Shown one piece after another: positions 54,841 through 62,894 of a stretch of 64,000 bases of DNA. A program made the position numbers and the translations under genes. How positions within the stretch are numbered: position 1 is the stretch's first letter; the number at the start of each line of letters is the position of its first letter. Below the pieces are notes generated by a model. It saw nothing but the letters and a program-made list of their open reading frames with translations. It did not search any database and had not been told where the DNA came from. The stretch spans positions 434,001 through 498,000 of the forward strand of contig NZ_JAPMLT010000002.1 of NCBI RefSeq assembly GCF_026410385.1. The letters are read 5' to 3'. Origin of the DNA: Tumebacillus lacus (GTDB taxonomy: Bacteria > Bacillota > Bacilli > Tumebacillales > Tumebacillaceae).

Positions 54841-55016
54841 TACAGCAGACGATGAGCCCGCAGTCCGGTCAGACAAAAGGTGATGAAAAATCGAACGCAC
54901 AATTGTCGATGGCGATGCAAAATTTTTTGGCTGCCAAAGGTCAGTTCGATCCGAAAAAAGACCCGCGTCATAAACGCCTGCAAAAACAACTGAAAGCAGC
55001 CCGCATCTTCTCGTGA
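54837..55016 (+). CDS. Small basic protein, first of a tandem paralogous pair
   Basis: This 59-residue protein starts MIQQTMSPQSGQTKGDEKSN, and its C-terminal half is QNFLAAKGQFDPKKDPRHKR followed by LQKQLKAARIFS. AAGGAGGG precedes the ATG, which overlaps the upstream stop (ATGA). It shares its C-terminal pattern F-x2-AKG-Y/F-x-P-x3-P-x2-KRL-x3-L-x2-AR with the next small gene. The N-terminal half is disordered-looking and Gln/Ser-rich. Net positive; no membrane segment. The function and family are unknown to me. Confidence 0.75.
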   Translation: MIQQTMSPQSGQTKGDEKSNAQLSMAMQNFLAAKGQFDPKKDPRHKRLQKQLKAARIFS

Positions 55017-55074
55017 TGCCGTCTGCAACTCAAACATATAAATGGACATAATGATACCTGCAGAGGTGATCGTT

Positions 55075-55251
55075 GTGTCCATTCTTCCTTTTCGCAGATC
55101 GCATCGAAAACAGAGCACATTGCGTGCCACGGCTCCATCGCATGAACTGCTTGAATTCGTGAAGGCGAAAGGAGCCTATGAACCTGCACAAAGCCCGGCC
55201 AGAAAGCGATTGCTTGAGAAATTGCAAGAAGCAAGGCTCTATACCGAATAA
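55075..55251 (+). CDS. Small basic protein, second of a tandem paralogous pair
   Basis: This 58-residue protein starts at GTG 55075, preceded by GAGGTG at 6 nt. It reads VSILPFRRSHRKQSTLRATA and ends LLEFVKAKGAYEPAQSPARKR then LLEKLQEARLYTE. About 12 of 33 C-terminal residues match the upstream 59-residue protein. The N-terminus differs and is basic, possibly for nucleic acid or membrane contact. It lies 58 bp after its paralogue and just before a strong terminator. An earlier ATG at 55042 has no ribosome site. Confidence 0.7.
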   Translation: MSILPFRRSHRKQSTLRATAPSHELLEFVKAKGAYEPAQSPARKRLLEKLQEARLYTE

Positions 55252-55290
55252 AAAACAGGCATCTCCCCATTCCCGGAGATGCCTGTTTTC
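55251..55290. terminator. Bidirectional terminator between the small-gene cassette and the kam operon
   Basis: AAACAGGCATCTCC (55253-55266) pairs with GGAGATGCCTGTTT (55275-55288), flanked by A- and T-rich runs. It ends the plus-strand cassette and the minus-strand lysine operon. Confidence 0.93.
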
Positions 55291-55299
55291 CTTGTCGTT

Positions 55300-56061
55300 T
55301 CACCCAAGCCCCCGCTTCACCATCTCCTGCACCACATAAGACGCGACATCCGGTGCCAGCGTCCCCGGCCCGAAGCCCGCGTCATACCCCAGTTCCAGCG
55401 CGAGTTCGTGCCCGATGCGAGGGCCGCCGCAGACGAGGACGAGCCGTTCCCGAAGCCCTTCCGCTTCCAGCAGTTCGACGAGCTCTGCGAGATTTGGTAG
55501 GTGGACGTCTTTTTGGGTGACAACTTGGGAGACGAGGATCGCGTCCGCTTTCAGTTCGATCGCTTTGGCGACCAACTCCTCATTTTCCACTTGCGACCCG
55601 AGGTTGTATGCGTCGATCATCGGGTATCGCTCCAACCCATACTCGCCGTTGTAGCCTTTCATGTTCATGATCGCGTCGATGCCGACCGTGTGGGCGTCGG
55701 TGCCGGTGCACGCGCCGAGAATCGTGATCTTGCGGCCGATGCGCTCTTCGATAAATGCGTTGATCTCGTAGAACGACATCCGCGCCGACTCCACTTTCGC
55801 CACTTTGATCCGGGTCACGTCGACCGACTCCCGCGTCTTCGCATAGAGCACGACAAACGTAAAGTCCTCGCCGAGGTCCTGCTGATGCACCACCGACGGC
55901 TCGTGCAGACCCATTTTCACGACCAGTTGGCGGGCGGCTTCGGCAGCCTCTTCCCCAGGCGGGATCGGCAGGGAGAACGACAGTTGGATCACCCCGTCGT
56001 CAAACGTGTCGCCGTACGGGCGCACCTGCGTCAGGTCCCGGTGTTTCCACTGCGACGTCAT
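55300..56061 (-). CDS. kamE: Lysine 5,6-aminomutase, beta (B12-binding) subunit
   Basis: Together with KamD this enzyme moves the terminal amino group of beta-lysine (or D-lysine) to C5, giving 3,5-diaminohexanoate or its analogue, using adenosylcobalamin and PLP. The 253-residue subunit has a Rossmann B12-binding domain with GTDAHTVGIDAIMNMKGYNG (the DxHxxG ligand motif, about 118-137), SQVVTQKDVHLPNL and GGPRIGHELALELGYDAGFGPGT. An N-terminal ~80-residue domain carries the subunit's PLP-lysine region. It overlaps kamD by 4 bp and is the last gene of the operon. Confidence 0.95.
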   Translation of the reverse strand: MTSQWKHRDLTQVRPYGDTFDDGVIQLSFSLPIPPGEEAAEAARQLVVKMGLHEPSVVHQQDLGEDFTFVVLYAKTRESVDVTRIKVAKVESARMSFYEINAFIEERIGRKITILGACTGTDAHTVGIDAIMNMKGYNGEYGLERYPMIDAYNLGSQVENEELVAKAIELKADAILVSQVVTQKDVHLPNLAELVELLEAEGLRERLVLVCGGPRIGHELALELGYDAGFGPGTLAPDVASYVVQEMVKRGLG

Positions 56062-57629
56062 CGCGTGATCGCCTCCAATCCCAATTCCACGCGCAGCAGT
56101 GTCTCGAACGGGTTGAAATAGTCGTCCGCCCGCTTCACCACACCGTGCAGCCCTTTGCCGCCCGTCATCGTCCGCAACACATCGGCGAACATCCCCCGCG
56201 AGATCGCTTCCAGCATGCCGATCCCCTCGACTTCTTCCAAGATCGCCGTCGCTTCGCCGAGCACCTGATGAGCTCGCTTGACGATCCGGCCGTCCCGCTT
56301 GTATTCGATCTCGTCGCCGAGACGGCGCATGTTGTGAAAGACATATTTCGCCCCTTCGATGGCGATCTGCCGGTCATGGATCAGCGGCGTGTGAATCGCC
56401 TCCGTCATCATGCCGAGCAGTTGAATGCCTTGATGCGTCATCGCCCCGACCACGTTGAACAGCGTATCCTGCACATGACCTTTGAAGATATTGCCCGTCA
56501 TGTGCTTGGTCGGCGGCATGTATTTCAAAGGCGCTTTCGGAAACAACTCCCGCGCCATCTGCGCCTGCGCCAACTCCAGCAAAAATCCATCCTCCAGATC
56601 CGGGCTCATCTCAAACGCATGTCCGAGTCCCATCTGCTCCTCCGGCAGCCCGGAGCGCAGAGCCAGGCTTTCATTGATAAATTGCGATGCCAACACCGCC
56701 GGCGCTTGCTCCACCGCGTCGGCCGTCGTCAGGTAGTTGTCTTCGCCGGTGTTGATGATCACCCCGGCGAACGAATTGATCATCCGCGAGAAGTTCTGGT
56801 CGACCAGCGTTCGCTGCATGTTGATGTCGCGAAAAAGGATACCGTACAGTGCATCATTTAGCATCACATCGAGCCGCTCCAACGCGCCCATCGCCGCGAT
56901 CTCCGGCATGCACAGCCCGGAGCAATAATTGCACAGCCGGATGTACCGTCCGATCTCCTCGCCGACCTCATCGAGCGCCTCGCGCATGATCCGAAAGTTC
57001 TCCTGCGTCGCATACGTCCCGCCAAATCCCTCCGTCGTCGCCCCGTACGGCACGTAGTCGATCAGCGACTGCCCCGTCGAACGAATCACGGCGATGATGT
57101 CCGCCCCTTGCCGTGCCGCCGCCTTGGCCTGCACGACGTCTTCATAGATATTGCCGGTGGCGACGATGACGTAAAGATACGGCTGCGGCCCTTCGCCGAG
57201 CGTCTGCAGATACTCCTCGCGCTTGCGGCGATTCGCCCGGATGCGTTCGAGGCTCGCATTCGCCAACTCCGTCCCCTTTTCCCGAATCGTGGCTTCGTCA
57301 GCCATCGGGATCTCCAGCAGATCCAGCGTGCCGTCGGCCACCTGCTCGCCGATCTCCTGCACGGTCAGCCCGCGCTGGATCGCCGCATTGATCACATAGC
57401 GCGCCGCTCCCCGGGCGAGCTGCCCGCCTTCTTTGATCTGGTCCACGACCACGTTCGGCAATGGAACAAAGTCTGCGTCGACACCATCCAGTCCATAGAG
57501 GCGCAACACCGTGCGCTCCACCGCCACCGTCGTCCGCTCCAAAATAAACGATTGCAGGCTGTCGGCGATGCCGGAGGCCGCCCGGCGGGCCCGACTCACC
57601 TGCTTTGGATCGAGATACAACTTGCTCAT
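56058..57629 (-). CDS. kamD: Lysine 5,6-aminomutase, alpha subunit
   Basis: This 523-residue catalytic subunit of the B12/PLP aminomutase carries the TIM-barrel. Recognisable stretches are LYLDPKQVSRARRAA (start), IIAVIRSTGQSLIDYVPYGAT, FSRMINSFAGVIINTGEDNYLTTADAVEQ and MGLGHAFEMSPDLEDGFLLELAQAQMARELFP, with PTKHMTGNIFKGHVQDTLFN near the C-terminal third. The length matches known KamD (about 515-520). It lies 4 bp after the kamC stop. Confidence 0.95.
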   Translation of the reverse strand: MSKLYLDPKQVSRARRAASGIADSLQSFILERTTVAVERTVLRLYGLDGVDADFVPLPNVVVDQIKEGGQLARGAARYVINAAIQRGLTVQEIGEQVADGTLDLLEIPMADEATIREKGTELANASLERIRANRRKREEYLQTLGEGPQPYLYVIVATGNIYEDVVQAKAAARQGADIIAVIRSTGQSLIDYVPYGATTEGFGGTYATQENFRIMREALDEVGEEIGRYIRLCNYCSGLCMPEIAAMGALERLDVMLNDALYGILFRDINMQRTLVDQNFSRMINSFAGVIINTGEDNYLTTADAVEQAPAVLASQFINESLALRSGLPEEQMGLGHAFEMSPDLEDGFLLELAQAQMARELFPKAPLKYMPPTKHMTGNIFKGHVQDTLFNVVGAMTHQGIQLLGMMTEAIHTPLIHDRQIAIEGAKYVFHNMRRLGDEIEYKRDGRIVKRAHQVLGEATAILEEVEGIGMLEAISRGMFADVLRTMTGGKGLHGVVKRADDYFNPFETLLRVELGLEAITR

Positions 57630-57633
57630 CGGC

Positions 57634-59274
57634 TCACTCCCTTTCTCTCAACACCCGTTCGGCCCGCTCCACCAAGTCCTCCGGCAGACCCAAACACCTC
57701 GCCAACCGCACCGCTTGCCGCTGCACCTCTTGCCTGTCGCTCGGGATCACCCGGTAGTCAAACGCCGCCTGCAGCCGGGCCAGCACGTCGCCAGCCCCGC
57801 CGCCCTCGCCTTCCCACCGCTCCAACATCTCACCGCGCAGCCCCGCCACGCGATACTGCTGCACCCCCGGCACCCGCGTCACCTGCGGGAAATGAGAGGC
57901 GATCCACGCCGTATGTTCCGTCTCGCACAGCCACGACGCCAGCGCGACGGCGAGCGCTTCGCCCTCCTGCGGATTGGTCGTGCGCGCCACCTCGTCAAGC
58001 AGGAGCAGCGCCCGCCCCCGCTCCGTCAGCAGGGCGACCAGTCTGCTCATCTCCGCTCCAAACGACGACAGCCCGCCCTCCAGCGACTGTCCGTCTCCCG
58101 CAGACATCCCGATCCGCTCCACCGGCTGAAAATGAAAGACGGTCGCCGGCACGGGCATCGCGTACTGAGCCAACGCTTGCAACAGCCCGAACGTCTTCAA
58201 CGCCACCGTCTTGCCGCCCATGTTCGGCCCGGTGATCAGCCCGACGCCCGGTTGCAACTCCAAATCGAGCGTCGTGTACACGCCGCCCCGCGCCTCGACA
58301 GCCTCCCGCGCCGCCGGATGCCAGCTGCCTGCGACGCGCCACGGCTGATCGGTCACCCACTCCGGCAGGGAACCGCCCCATGCGCGGGCCAGCTCCACCT
58401 TGGCCAGCGTCCAGTCCAGCCGTGCCAGTGCGGTGCGGGCTTCGTGCAGATCGGGGACCTCTTGTACCAGGCAGACCGCCATCTCCGCCAGCACCGCGAC
58501 TTCCCGCTCTTCGATCTCCGTCAGCAGGTCCTTCCGCCGCGCCCGCATCGCCGTCACGTCCGCCTGATCGACGACGCGAAACACCGTCTCGTAGCGGTTT
58601 TTCAGCACCAGTTCCAACTCCGCATCCTCCGCTGCAACCTCGCGGGCCGCCTCTCCGCGCTCCCACACATACAGCCCGTCGCGACCCGGTGCTCGGCCGT
58701 ACCGAGTCCGCAGGCTGTCGTGCTGCTCCTTTTTCCGAGCGGCGATCCGTCCTTCGATCCGAGACAGTTCCCCGCGCAGCCGGGCCAGTTCCCCGTCTGC
58801 CGCCTCGCTCAGCGCAAACGCGGGCACCAGCTCCTCCTCCGGGTTGAGCAGGCGCAGCAGACGCTCCCAGTCGAGCGTCCGCCACCAAGAAAACGACAGC
58901 CCGCCCGCTCCGAGAGCCCGCTCGATCTCGCGCCCGTGCCAGAGCATTTTTTTTAACTCAAAAAAATCTACCTGCCGCAACGCCGCCCCCTGTTGCAACA
59001 GCCTGAGCATCGCCTCGATATCCGGCACCTCCGCCAACGCCTGACAGAGCCGCTCCGCCAGCGTGCCGTCCGCCTCCGCAGCCGCCCGCACCGCGCGCAG
59101 ATCCTCGACCGCTTCCCGCCACGCCGCTTCGTCGCCGGGTCGGTACGGCCGCCCGAGCACGTCGCGCCGAAACGCTTGACCCGCCACCGATACCGGGCGG
59201 CACTGCGCCCACACCTGCGCCCATCCCAACTCCTGCGCGGTCGCCCTCGGTAAAAATTCGGGTGTCGTCTTCAT
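57634..59274 (-). CDS. kamC: MutS-like ATPase, probable aminomutase reactivating factor KamC
   Basis: This 546-residue protein has a C-terminal MutS-type ABC ATPase: Walker A GPNMGGKTVALKT (about 340-352), Walker B region LLLLDEVARTTNPQEGEALAVAL, and an H-loop-like HFPQVT. The N-terminal ~300 residues are helical (lever/clamp-like) and lack the mismatch-recognition Phe-x-Glu motif, so it is not a general MutS. Such a protein lies in lysine-fermentation clusters and has been proposed, with KamB, to reactivate the B12 aminomutase. The role is inferred from context. Confidence 0.8.
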   Translation of the reverse strand: MKTTPEFLPRATAQELGWAQVWAQCRPVSVAGQAFRRDVLGRPYRPGDEAAWREAVEDLRAVRAAAEADGTLAERLCQALAEVPDIEAMLRLLQQGAALRQVDFFELKKMLWHGREIERALGAGGLSFSWWRTLDWERLLRLLNPEEELVPAFALSEAADGELARLRGELSRIEGRIAARKKEQHDSLRTRYGRAPGRDGLYVWERGEAAREVAAEDAELELVLKNRYETVFRVVDQADVTAMRARRKDLLTEIEEREVAVLAEMAVCLVQEVPDLHEARTALARLDWTLAKVELARAWGGSLPEWVTDQPWRVAGSWHPAAREAVEARGGVYTTLDLELQPGVGLITGPNMGGKTVALKTFGLLQALAQYAMPVPATVFHFQPVERIGMSAGDGQSLEGGLSSFGAEMSRLVALLTERGRALLLLDEVARTTNPQEGEALAVALASWLCETEHTAWIASHFPQVTRVPGVQQYRVAGLRGEMLERWEGEGGGAGDVLARLQAAFDYRVIPSDRQEVQRQAVRLARCLGLPEDLVERAERVLRERE

Positions 59275-59278
59275 CCGC

Positions 59279-60349
59279 TCACACCTCCTCCTGTCCTTTC
59301 ACGTCGTACACGGGGATTCCGTCCGCCATCTCCCGCACCGCCTGCAACAAGTCACGGCGAGGCAGATCATAGCCCGCGACCGAGTGCGGATTGACCGTCA
59401 GTCCAAACACCCGCACCGCCCGCCGCACCGCGATCCGATGCCCCCGCCGCCAAAACTTGCGCCAGACTGGAGCCGTCACAAAAAAGTGGGTGCTGTCCGG
59501 GATCACCACCGAAAACCCGCGCGGCAATCCCGTCAGCATTTCCAGCAATCGGTCTGTCAAAGCCCCCGTCACCGCCAGCGCCCGGACCGCGTCGCTCCCC
59601 GGCCAGTCCGGGTCGAGCTGCGGGTGAGCACCGAACGGGGTCTGGCGCAAAGGCACGGGGAGATATCGCTCCGCCCCCACCGCGTTCGCGTCCGAAGGGG
59701 CGAGCACCCCGACCACCGTCGCTTTTGCCTGCAACGCCGCATCGAGCAGTTCCGCCTCCGCCTCGCTCGCCGTCGGCAACAAGAACCGTTGCAAAAAAGC
59801 CTCGCTCCTGCGCACCGTCTCCGCCACCGTGTCGCCGACCACCGCCCCCGTCGAGAGCACGACGCCGTCCGTCAACCCCGGAGCGGCGGCCATCATCCGG
59901 TCAAACGCGCCGTCCACGAGGCACAGCTCCGCCCCCAGCCGCTCCATCCGGGCGAGCACCTGCTCCACCTGCGCCGCCGTGCGAATGCCCGCCAACAGCA
60001 CCGTGCCCGCCTGCCGCACCTCCGCCAGATAGACGTCGCCGAGCGTCGAGGAGATCCTCGTCGACTCCCGGATCGTCAGCCCGCTGCTGCCCGCCGTCAG
60101 CACATCGCCCGCCGACGCCACCCATGCCCCGGCCGGTACACGCACTTCCGGTTTGGGCACGCCGAGGATCGCATCGCTGCGCTCCCCGTCCACGCCGATC
60201 GACACGATCCCGAGCGGCACGCCGTCCTCCGCCGCCCGCTCGATCATCGCGTTCATCGCCGTCGTCTTGCCCGCGTGCTTGGCGATGCCGACAAACGCCA
60301 CGCGTCGCGCACCGCTCGCCCGAATCGCTTGGTAGAGCCCGCCGCTCAT
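59279..60349 (-). CDS. kamB: P-loop protein of the lysine operon, probable KamB
   Basis: This 356-residue protein has an N-terminal P-loop GIAKHAGKTTAMNAMI (about 21-36) and the segment ELCLVDGAFDRMMAA with VVLSTGAVVGDTVAETVRR after it, similar to nucleotide-binding switch regions. The true start is ATG at 60349, overlapping the kamA stop by 4 bp; the longer open frame upstream is a shadow. It is 4 bp before kamC. Probably an ATP- or GTP-dependent partner that keeps lysine 5,6-aminomutase active; biochemical proof is not visible in sequence. Confidence 0.8.
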   Translation of the reverse strand: MSGGLYQAIRASGARRVAFVGIAKHAGKTTAMNAMIERAAEDGVPLGIVSIGVDGERSDAILGVPKPEVRVPAGAWVASAGDVLTAGSSGLTIRESTRISSTLGDVYLAEVRQAGTVLLAGIRTAAQVEQVLARMERLGAELCLVDGAFDRMMAAAPGLTDGVVLSTGAVVGDTVAETVRRSEAFLQRFLLPTASEAEAELLDAALQAKATVVGVLAPSDANAVGAERYLPVPLRQTPFGAHPQLDPDWPGSDAVRALAVTGALTDRLLEMLTGLPRGFSVVIPDSTHFFVTAPVWRKFWRRGHRIAVRRAVRVFGLTVNPHSVAGYDLPRRDLLQAVREMADGIPVYDVKGQEEV

Positions 60350-61692
60350 TCCTCGCCGTTCACCGTCGGCAGGTCGGCAGCCGCCTCTTGCTCCTTGGGA
60401 CGGCGGCGCACCAGCGTCTTCGGCTCCAACGAGAGCTGCTTGTCGTTCAACAGCCGCGCCAGCCCGATCTCGTGGTCGGTGCCGTGATCGTGCGTGCAGG
60501 TGGGCGGACACCCTTTGTCCTCATAGGTCGGCTCGTGATACACCGAGATCACGCCTTCAAAGTTGCGCAGGATCACCTTGCCGTGCCCTTGCGAGATCAG
60601 ATACTGCGGCATCACCGGCACCTTCCCGCCGCCTCCGGGCGCATCGACGACAAACGTCGGCACCGCATAGCCCGAGGTGTGGCCGCGCAGTTGCTCCATG
60701 ATCTCCACGCCTTTGGACACCGTCGTACGGAAATGCTGGATGCCTTCGGACAAGTCACACTGATAGATATAGTACGGACGCACCCGATTCAGCACGAGCT
60801 GATGGAGCAGATCTTTCATCACATGCACGCAGTCGTTCACGCCGCGCATCAACACCGTCTGGTTTCCGAGCGGAATCCCCGCATCGACGATCTTGTGACA
60901 AGCGGCCATCGCCTCCGGAGTCAGCTCATCGGCATGGTTGAAATGAGTATTGATCCACACCGGATGATACTTGCTCAGCATCTGCACGAGATTGTCGGTG
61001 ATCCGCTGCGGGAACACGACGGGCGCGCGCGTGCCGATGCGAATGATCTCCACGTGCGGGATCTTGCGCAGGTTCGAGATGATATACTCCAGCGTCTTGT
61101 CGTTGACGAGCAGTCCGTCCCCGCCGGACAGCAGCACGTCGCGCACCTGCGGCGTGCGGCGGATGTAGTCGATGGCCGCGTCGAGCTGGGGCTTTGGCAC
61201 CGAGTTGCCGACCTGTCCGGAGAAGCGGCGGCGGGTGCAGTGGCGGCAGTACATCGAGCATTGGTTGGTGATCAGAAACAGCACCCGGTCCGGGTAGCGG
61301 TGCGTGAGGCCCGGTGCCGGCGCGTCCTCATCTTCGTGCAGCGGGTCTTCCATGTCCCACGGCGTGCGCTGCATCTCGTCAGACTTCGGCGCGGCCTGCA
61401 GGCGGATCGGACAGGTCGGATCGTCCGGGTCCATCATCATCGCGTAGTACGGCGTGATCCGCAGCGGGATCGACACCTTGATGTTCTCGATGCCCTTTTT
61501 CTCCGACTCGGTCAGATGGATCACCTGCCCCAGCGATTCTGCGTCGTTGATCGTGTGCGTCAACTGCCACATCCAGTCGTTCCACTGCTCATCGGTGACG
61601 TCTTTCCACAGCGGAATGTCGCGGAAATGACGCTTTTGCTTGCCGTAGAAATGCAGCGGATTGCGATCCAGATCCTTTTCAGCCATGCCCAT
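60346..61692 (-). CDS. kamA: L-lysine 2,3-aminomutase
   Basis: KamA is a radical-SAM/PLP enzyme converting L-lysine to L-beta-lysine, the first step. The 448-residue protein has CSMYCRHC (Cys 146, 150, 153) for the 4Fe-4S/SAM site, RDVLLSGGDGLLV, PVWINTHFNH and TFVVDAPGGGGKVPVMPQY, a conserved lysine-aminomutase C-terminal segment. The length is typical of lysine 2,3-aminomutases (about 416-470), longer than EpmB. GGGGG lies 9 nt before the ATG at 61692. It follows kdd by 24 bp. Confidence 0.97.
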   Translation of the reverse strand: MGMAEKDLDRNPLHFYGKQKRHFRDIPLWKDVTDEQWNDWMWQLTHTINDAESLGQVIHLTESEKKGIENIKVSIPLRITPYYAMMMDPDDPTCPIRLQAAPKSDEMQRTPWDMEDPLHEDEDAPAPGLTHRYPDRVLFLITNQCSMYCRHCTRRRFSGQVGNSVPKPQLDAAIDYIRRTPQVRDVLLSGGDGLLVNDKTLEYIISNLRKIPHVEIIRIGTRAPVVFPQRITDNLVQMLSKYHPVWINTHFNHADELTPEAMAACHKIVDAGIPLGNQTVLMRGVNDCVHVMKDLLHQLVLNRVRPYYIYQCDLSEGIQHFRTTVSKGVEIMEQLRGHTSGYAVPTFVVDAPGGGGKVPVMPQYLISQGHGKVILRNFEGVISVYHEPTYEDKGCPPTCTHDHGTDHEIGLARLLNDKQLSLEPKTLVRRRPKEQEAAADLPTVNGEE

Positions 61693-61716
61693 TGTTCAAT
61701 TCCCCCTTTTATCTGT

Positions 61717-62757
61717 TCAAGCCCCGTATTTACTCGCAAACATCTCCCGCAACTTCGGCTCCTCGCGCACCAGTTGCAACGCAAGCATCGCATGCCCGCG
61801 CGTATAGCCGTTGCCGACGATCATCGTCACATCCTTGCCGACGCCTTCCGCCCCGAGCGCGGCCGCCGTGAACGACGTCGCCATCGAGAAGAAATACACC
61901 GTGCCTTCCTCCCGCGTCGCGAGGATCGACGACATCTCCGTGCCGGGCAGATTCACACAGTTGATCGTCACGTCGGCCATCCGGCCGCCCGTCGCCCGCT
62001 CCACCGCCGTCAGCACGTCGACCGGCCGCGTGCAGTCGAGAGTCAGCACCTCGTCAGCCCAGCCGAGCTCCCGCAGCGCGTCGCAGGCCGCTTCGCCATA
62101 CTCGACGGCGAAGATCTTGCCCGCCGGACCTGCCGAACGCCGCGCCTGAGCCAGCACCAGCGACCCGCTCTTGCCCCCGGCTCCGAGGATCACCACCGTG
62201 TCGCCCGGCCGCACCAACTTTTCCGTCTGCGCCGGTGCGCCGCACACATCGAGCACCGCCAGCGCCATCCGGTCGGGCAGATCGTCCGGCAGCTTGGCAT
62301 ACAGCCCCGACTCGAAGAGAATCGCTTGCCCTTTGATATCCGCCTGCCCCGTCTTGACATCGAGGGAGAGGATCTCATCGATGGTAAGCGGTGTCAGCGA
62401 CAGCGACACCAGCGTGGCGATCCGGTCGCCCGGACGCAGATCGATCCGCCCGGCGAGGTCCGCTCCGACGGTGCGCACCCGGCCGATCAGCATGCCGCCG
62501 GAGCCGGTCACCGGGTTGTGGTGCTTGCCGCGCTCCGCCACGATCCGCTGCATGTGCGCTCCGATCCGTGCCGGGTCGCCCGCCTCCGCCTCGCGGATCT
62601 GCGCAAACGAGGCCGAGTCGATATTCAACGTCTCCACGTCGATCAAAATCTCATTGGCATACACATCCATCGTATTGTCGATCCGCCAGGCGGGCTGCGG
62701 CATCGCGCCTTGCGGTTCCAGCACGCGGTGCAGCCCGTAGCGATGGCCCTGCTTCAT
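61717..62757 (-). CDS. kdd: L-erythro-3,5-diaminohexanoate dehydrogenase
   Basis: Kdd oxidatively deaminates 3,5-diaminohexanoate to 3-keto-5-aminohexanoate, giving NAD(P)H and ammonia. The 346-residue protein starts MKQGHRYGLHRVLEPQGAMP, a family hallmark, and has a Rossmann region VVILGAGGKSGSLVLAQARR (about 167-186) with an alcohol-dehydrogenase-like N-domain. It is the first gene after the sigma-54 promoter, transcribed towards kamA. Confidence 0.93.
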   Translation of the reverse strand: MKQGHRYGLHRVLEPQGAMPQPAWRIDNTMDVYANEILIDVETLNIDSASFAQIREAEAGDPARIGAHMQRIVAERGKHHNPVTGSGGMLIGRVRTVGADLAGRIDLRPGDRIATLVSLSLTPLTIDEILSLDVKTGQADIKGQAILFESGLYAKLPDDLPDRMALAVLDVCGAPAQTEKLVRPGDTVVILGAGGKSGSLVLAQARRSAGPAGKIFAVEYGEAACDALRELGWADEVLTLDCTRPVDVLTAVERATGGRMADVTINCVNLPGTEMSSILATREEGTVYFFSMATSFTAAALGAEGVGKDVTMIVGNGYTRGHAMLALQLVREEPKLREMFASKYGA

Positions 62758-62809
62758 CCTCGTCCACGCCTCCTCTGTCCACCAAAGTCACTTCTGCCTC
62801 CTAAACATA

Positions 62810-62826
62810 TGCAAGTTCCGTGCCAA
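62810..62826 (-). promoter_or_regulatory. Sigma-54 (-24/-12) promoter of the kdd-kam operon
   Basis: TTGGCACGGAACTTGCA on the minus strand (62826-62810) matches the consensus TTGGCACG-N4-TTGCA exactly, with GG and GC 10 bp apart. It is about 53 bp upstream of the kdd ATG. Confidence 0.93.
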
Positions 62827-62827
62827 A

Positions 62828-62864
62828 AATAAAAAAGGCCCGAGAAAATAATTTCTCGCGCCTC
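62828..62864 (-). terminator. Terminator of the sigma-54 activator gene
   Basis: On the minus strand AGGC-N-CGAGAAA pairs with TTTCTCG-N-GCCT, followed by TTTTTTATTTTT. It separates the activator from the kdd promoter. Confidence 0.85.
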
Positions 62865-62894
62865 GTCCATGCCCGCGGACTCTGCATGCTCTGC

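Noticed and set aside
59725-62832. A 1035-codon open frame on the plus strand opposite kamB-kamA-kdd
   Set aside because: It is Arg/Pro/His-rich low-complexity antisense of three well-supported genes, with no motif; long antisense frames are expected at this GC content. The same applies to the long plus-strand frames over fhs, ftsH and spoIIE and to the minus-strand frame over the aldehyde dehydrogenase.
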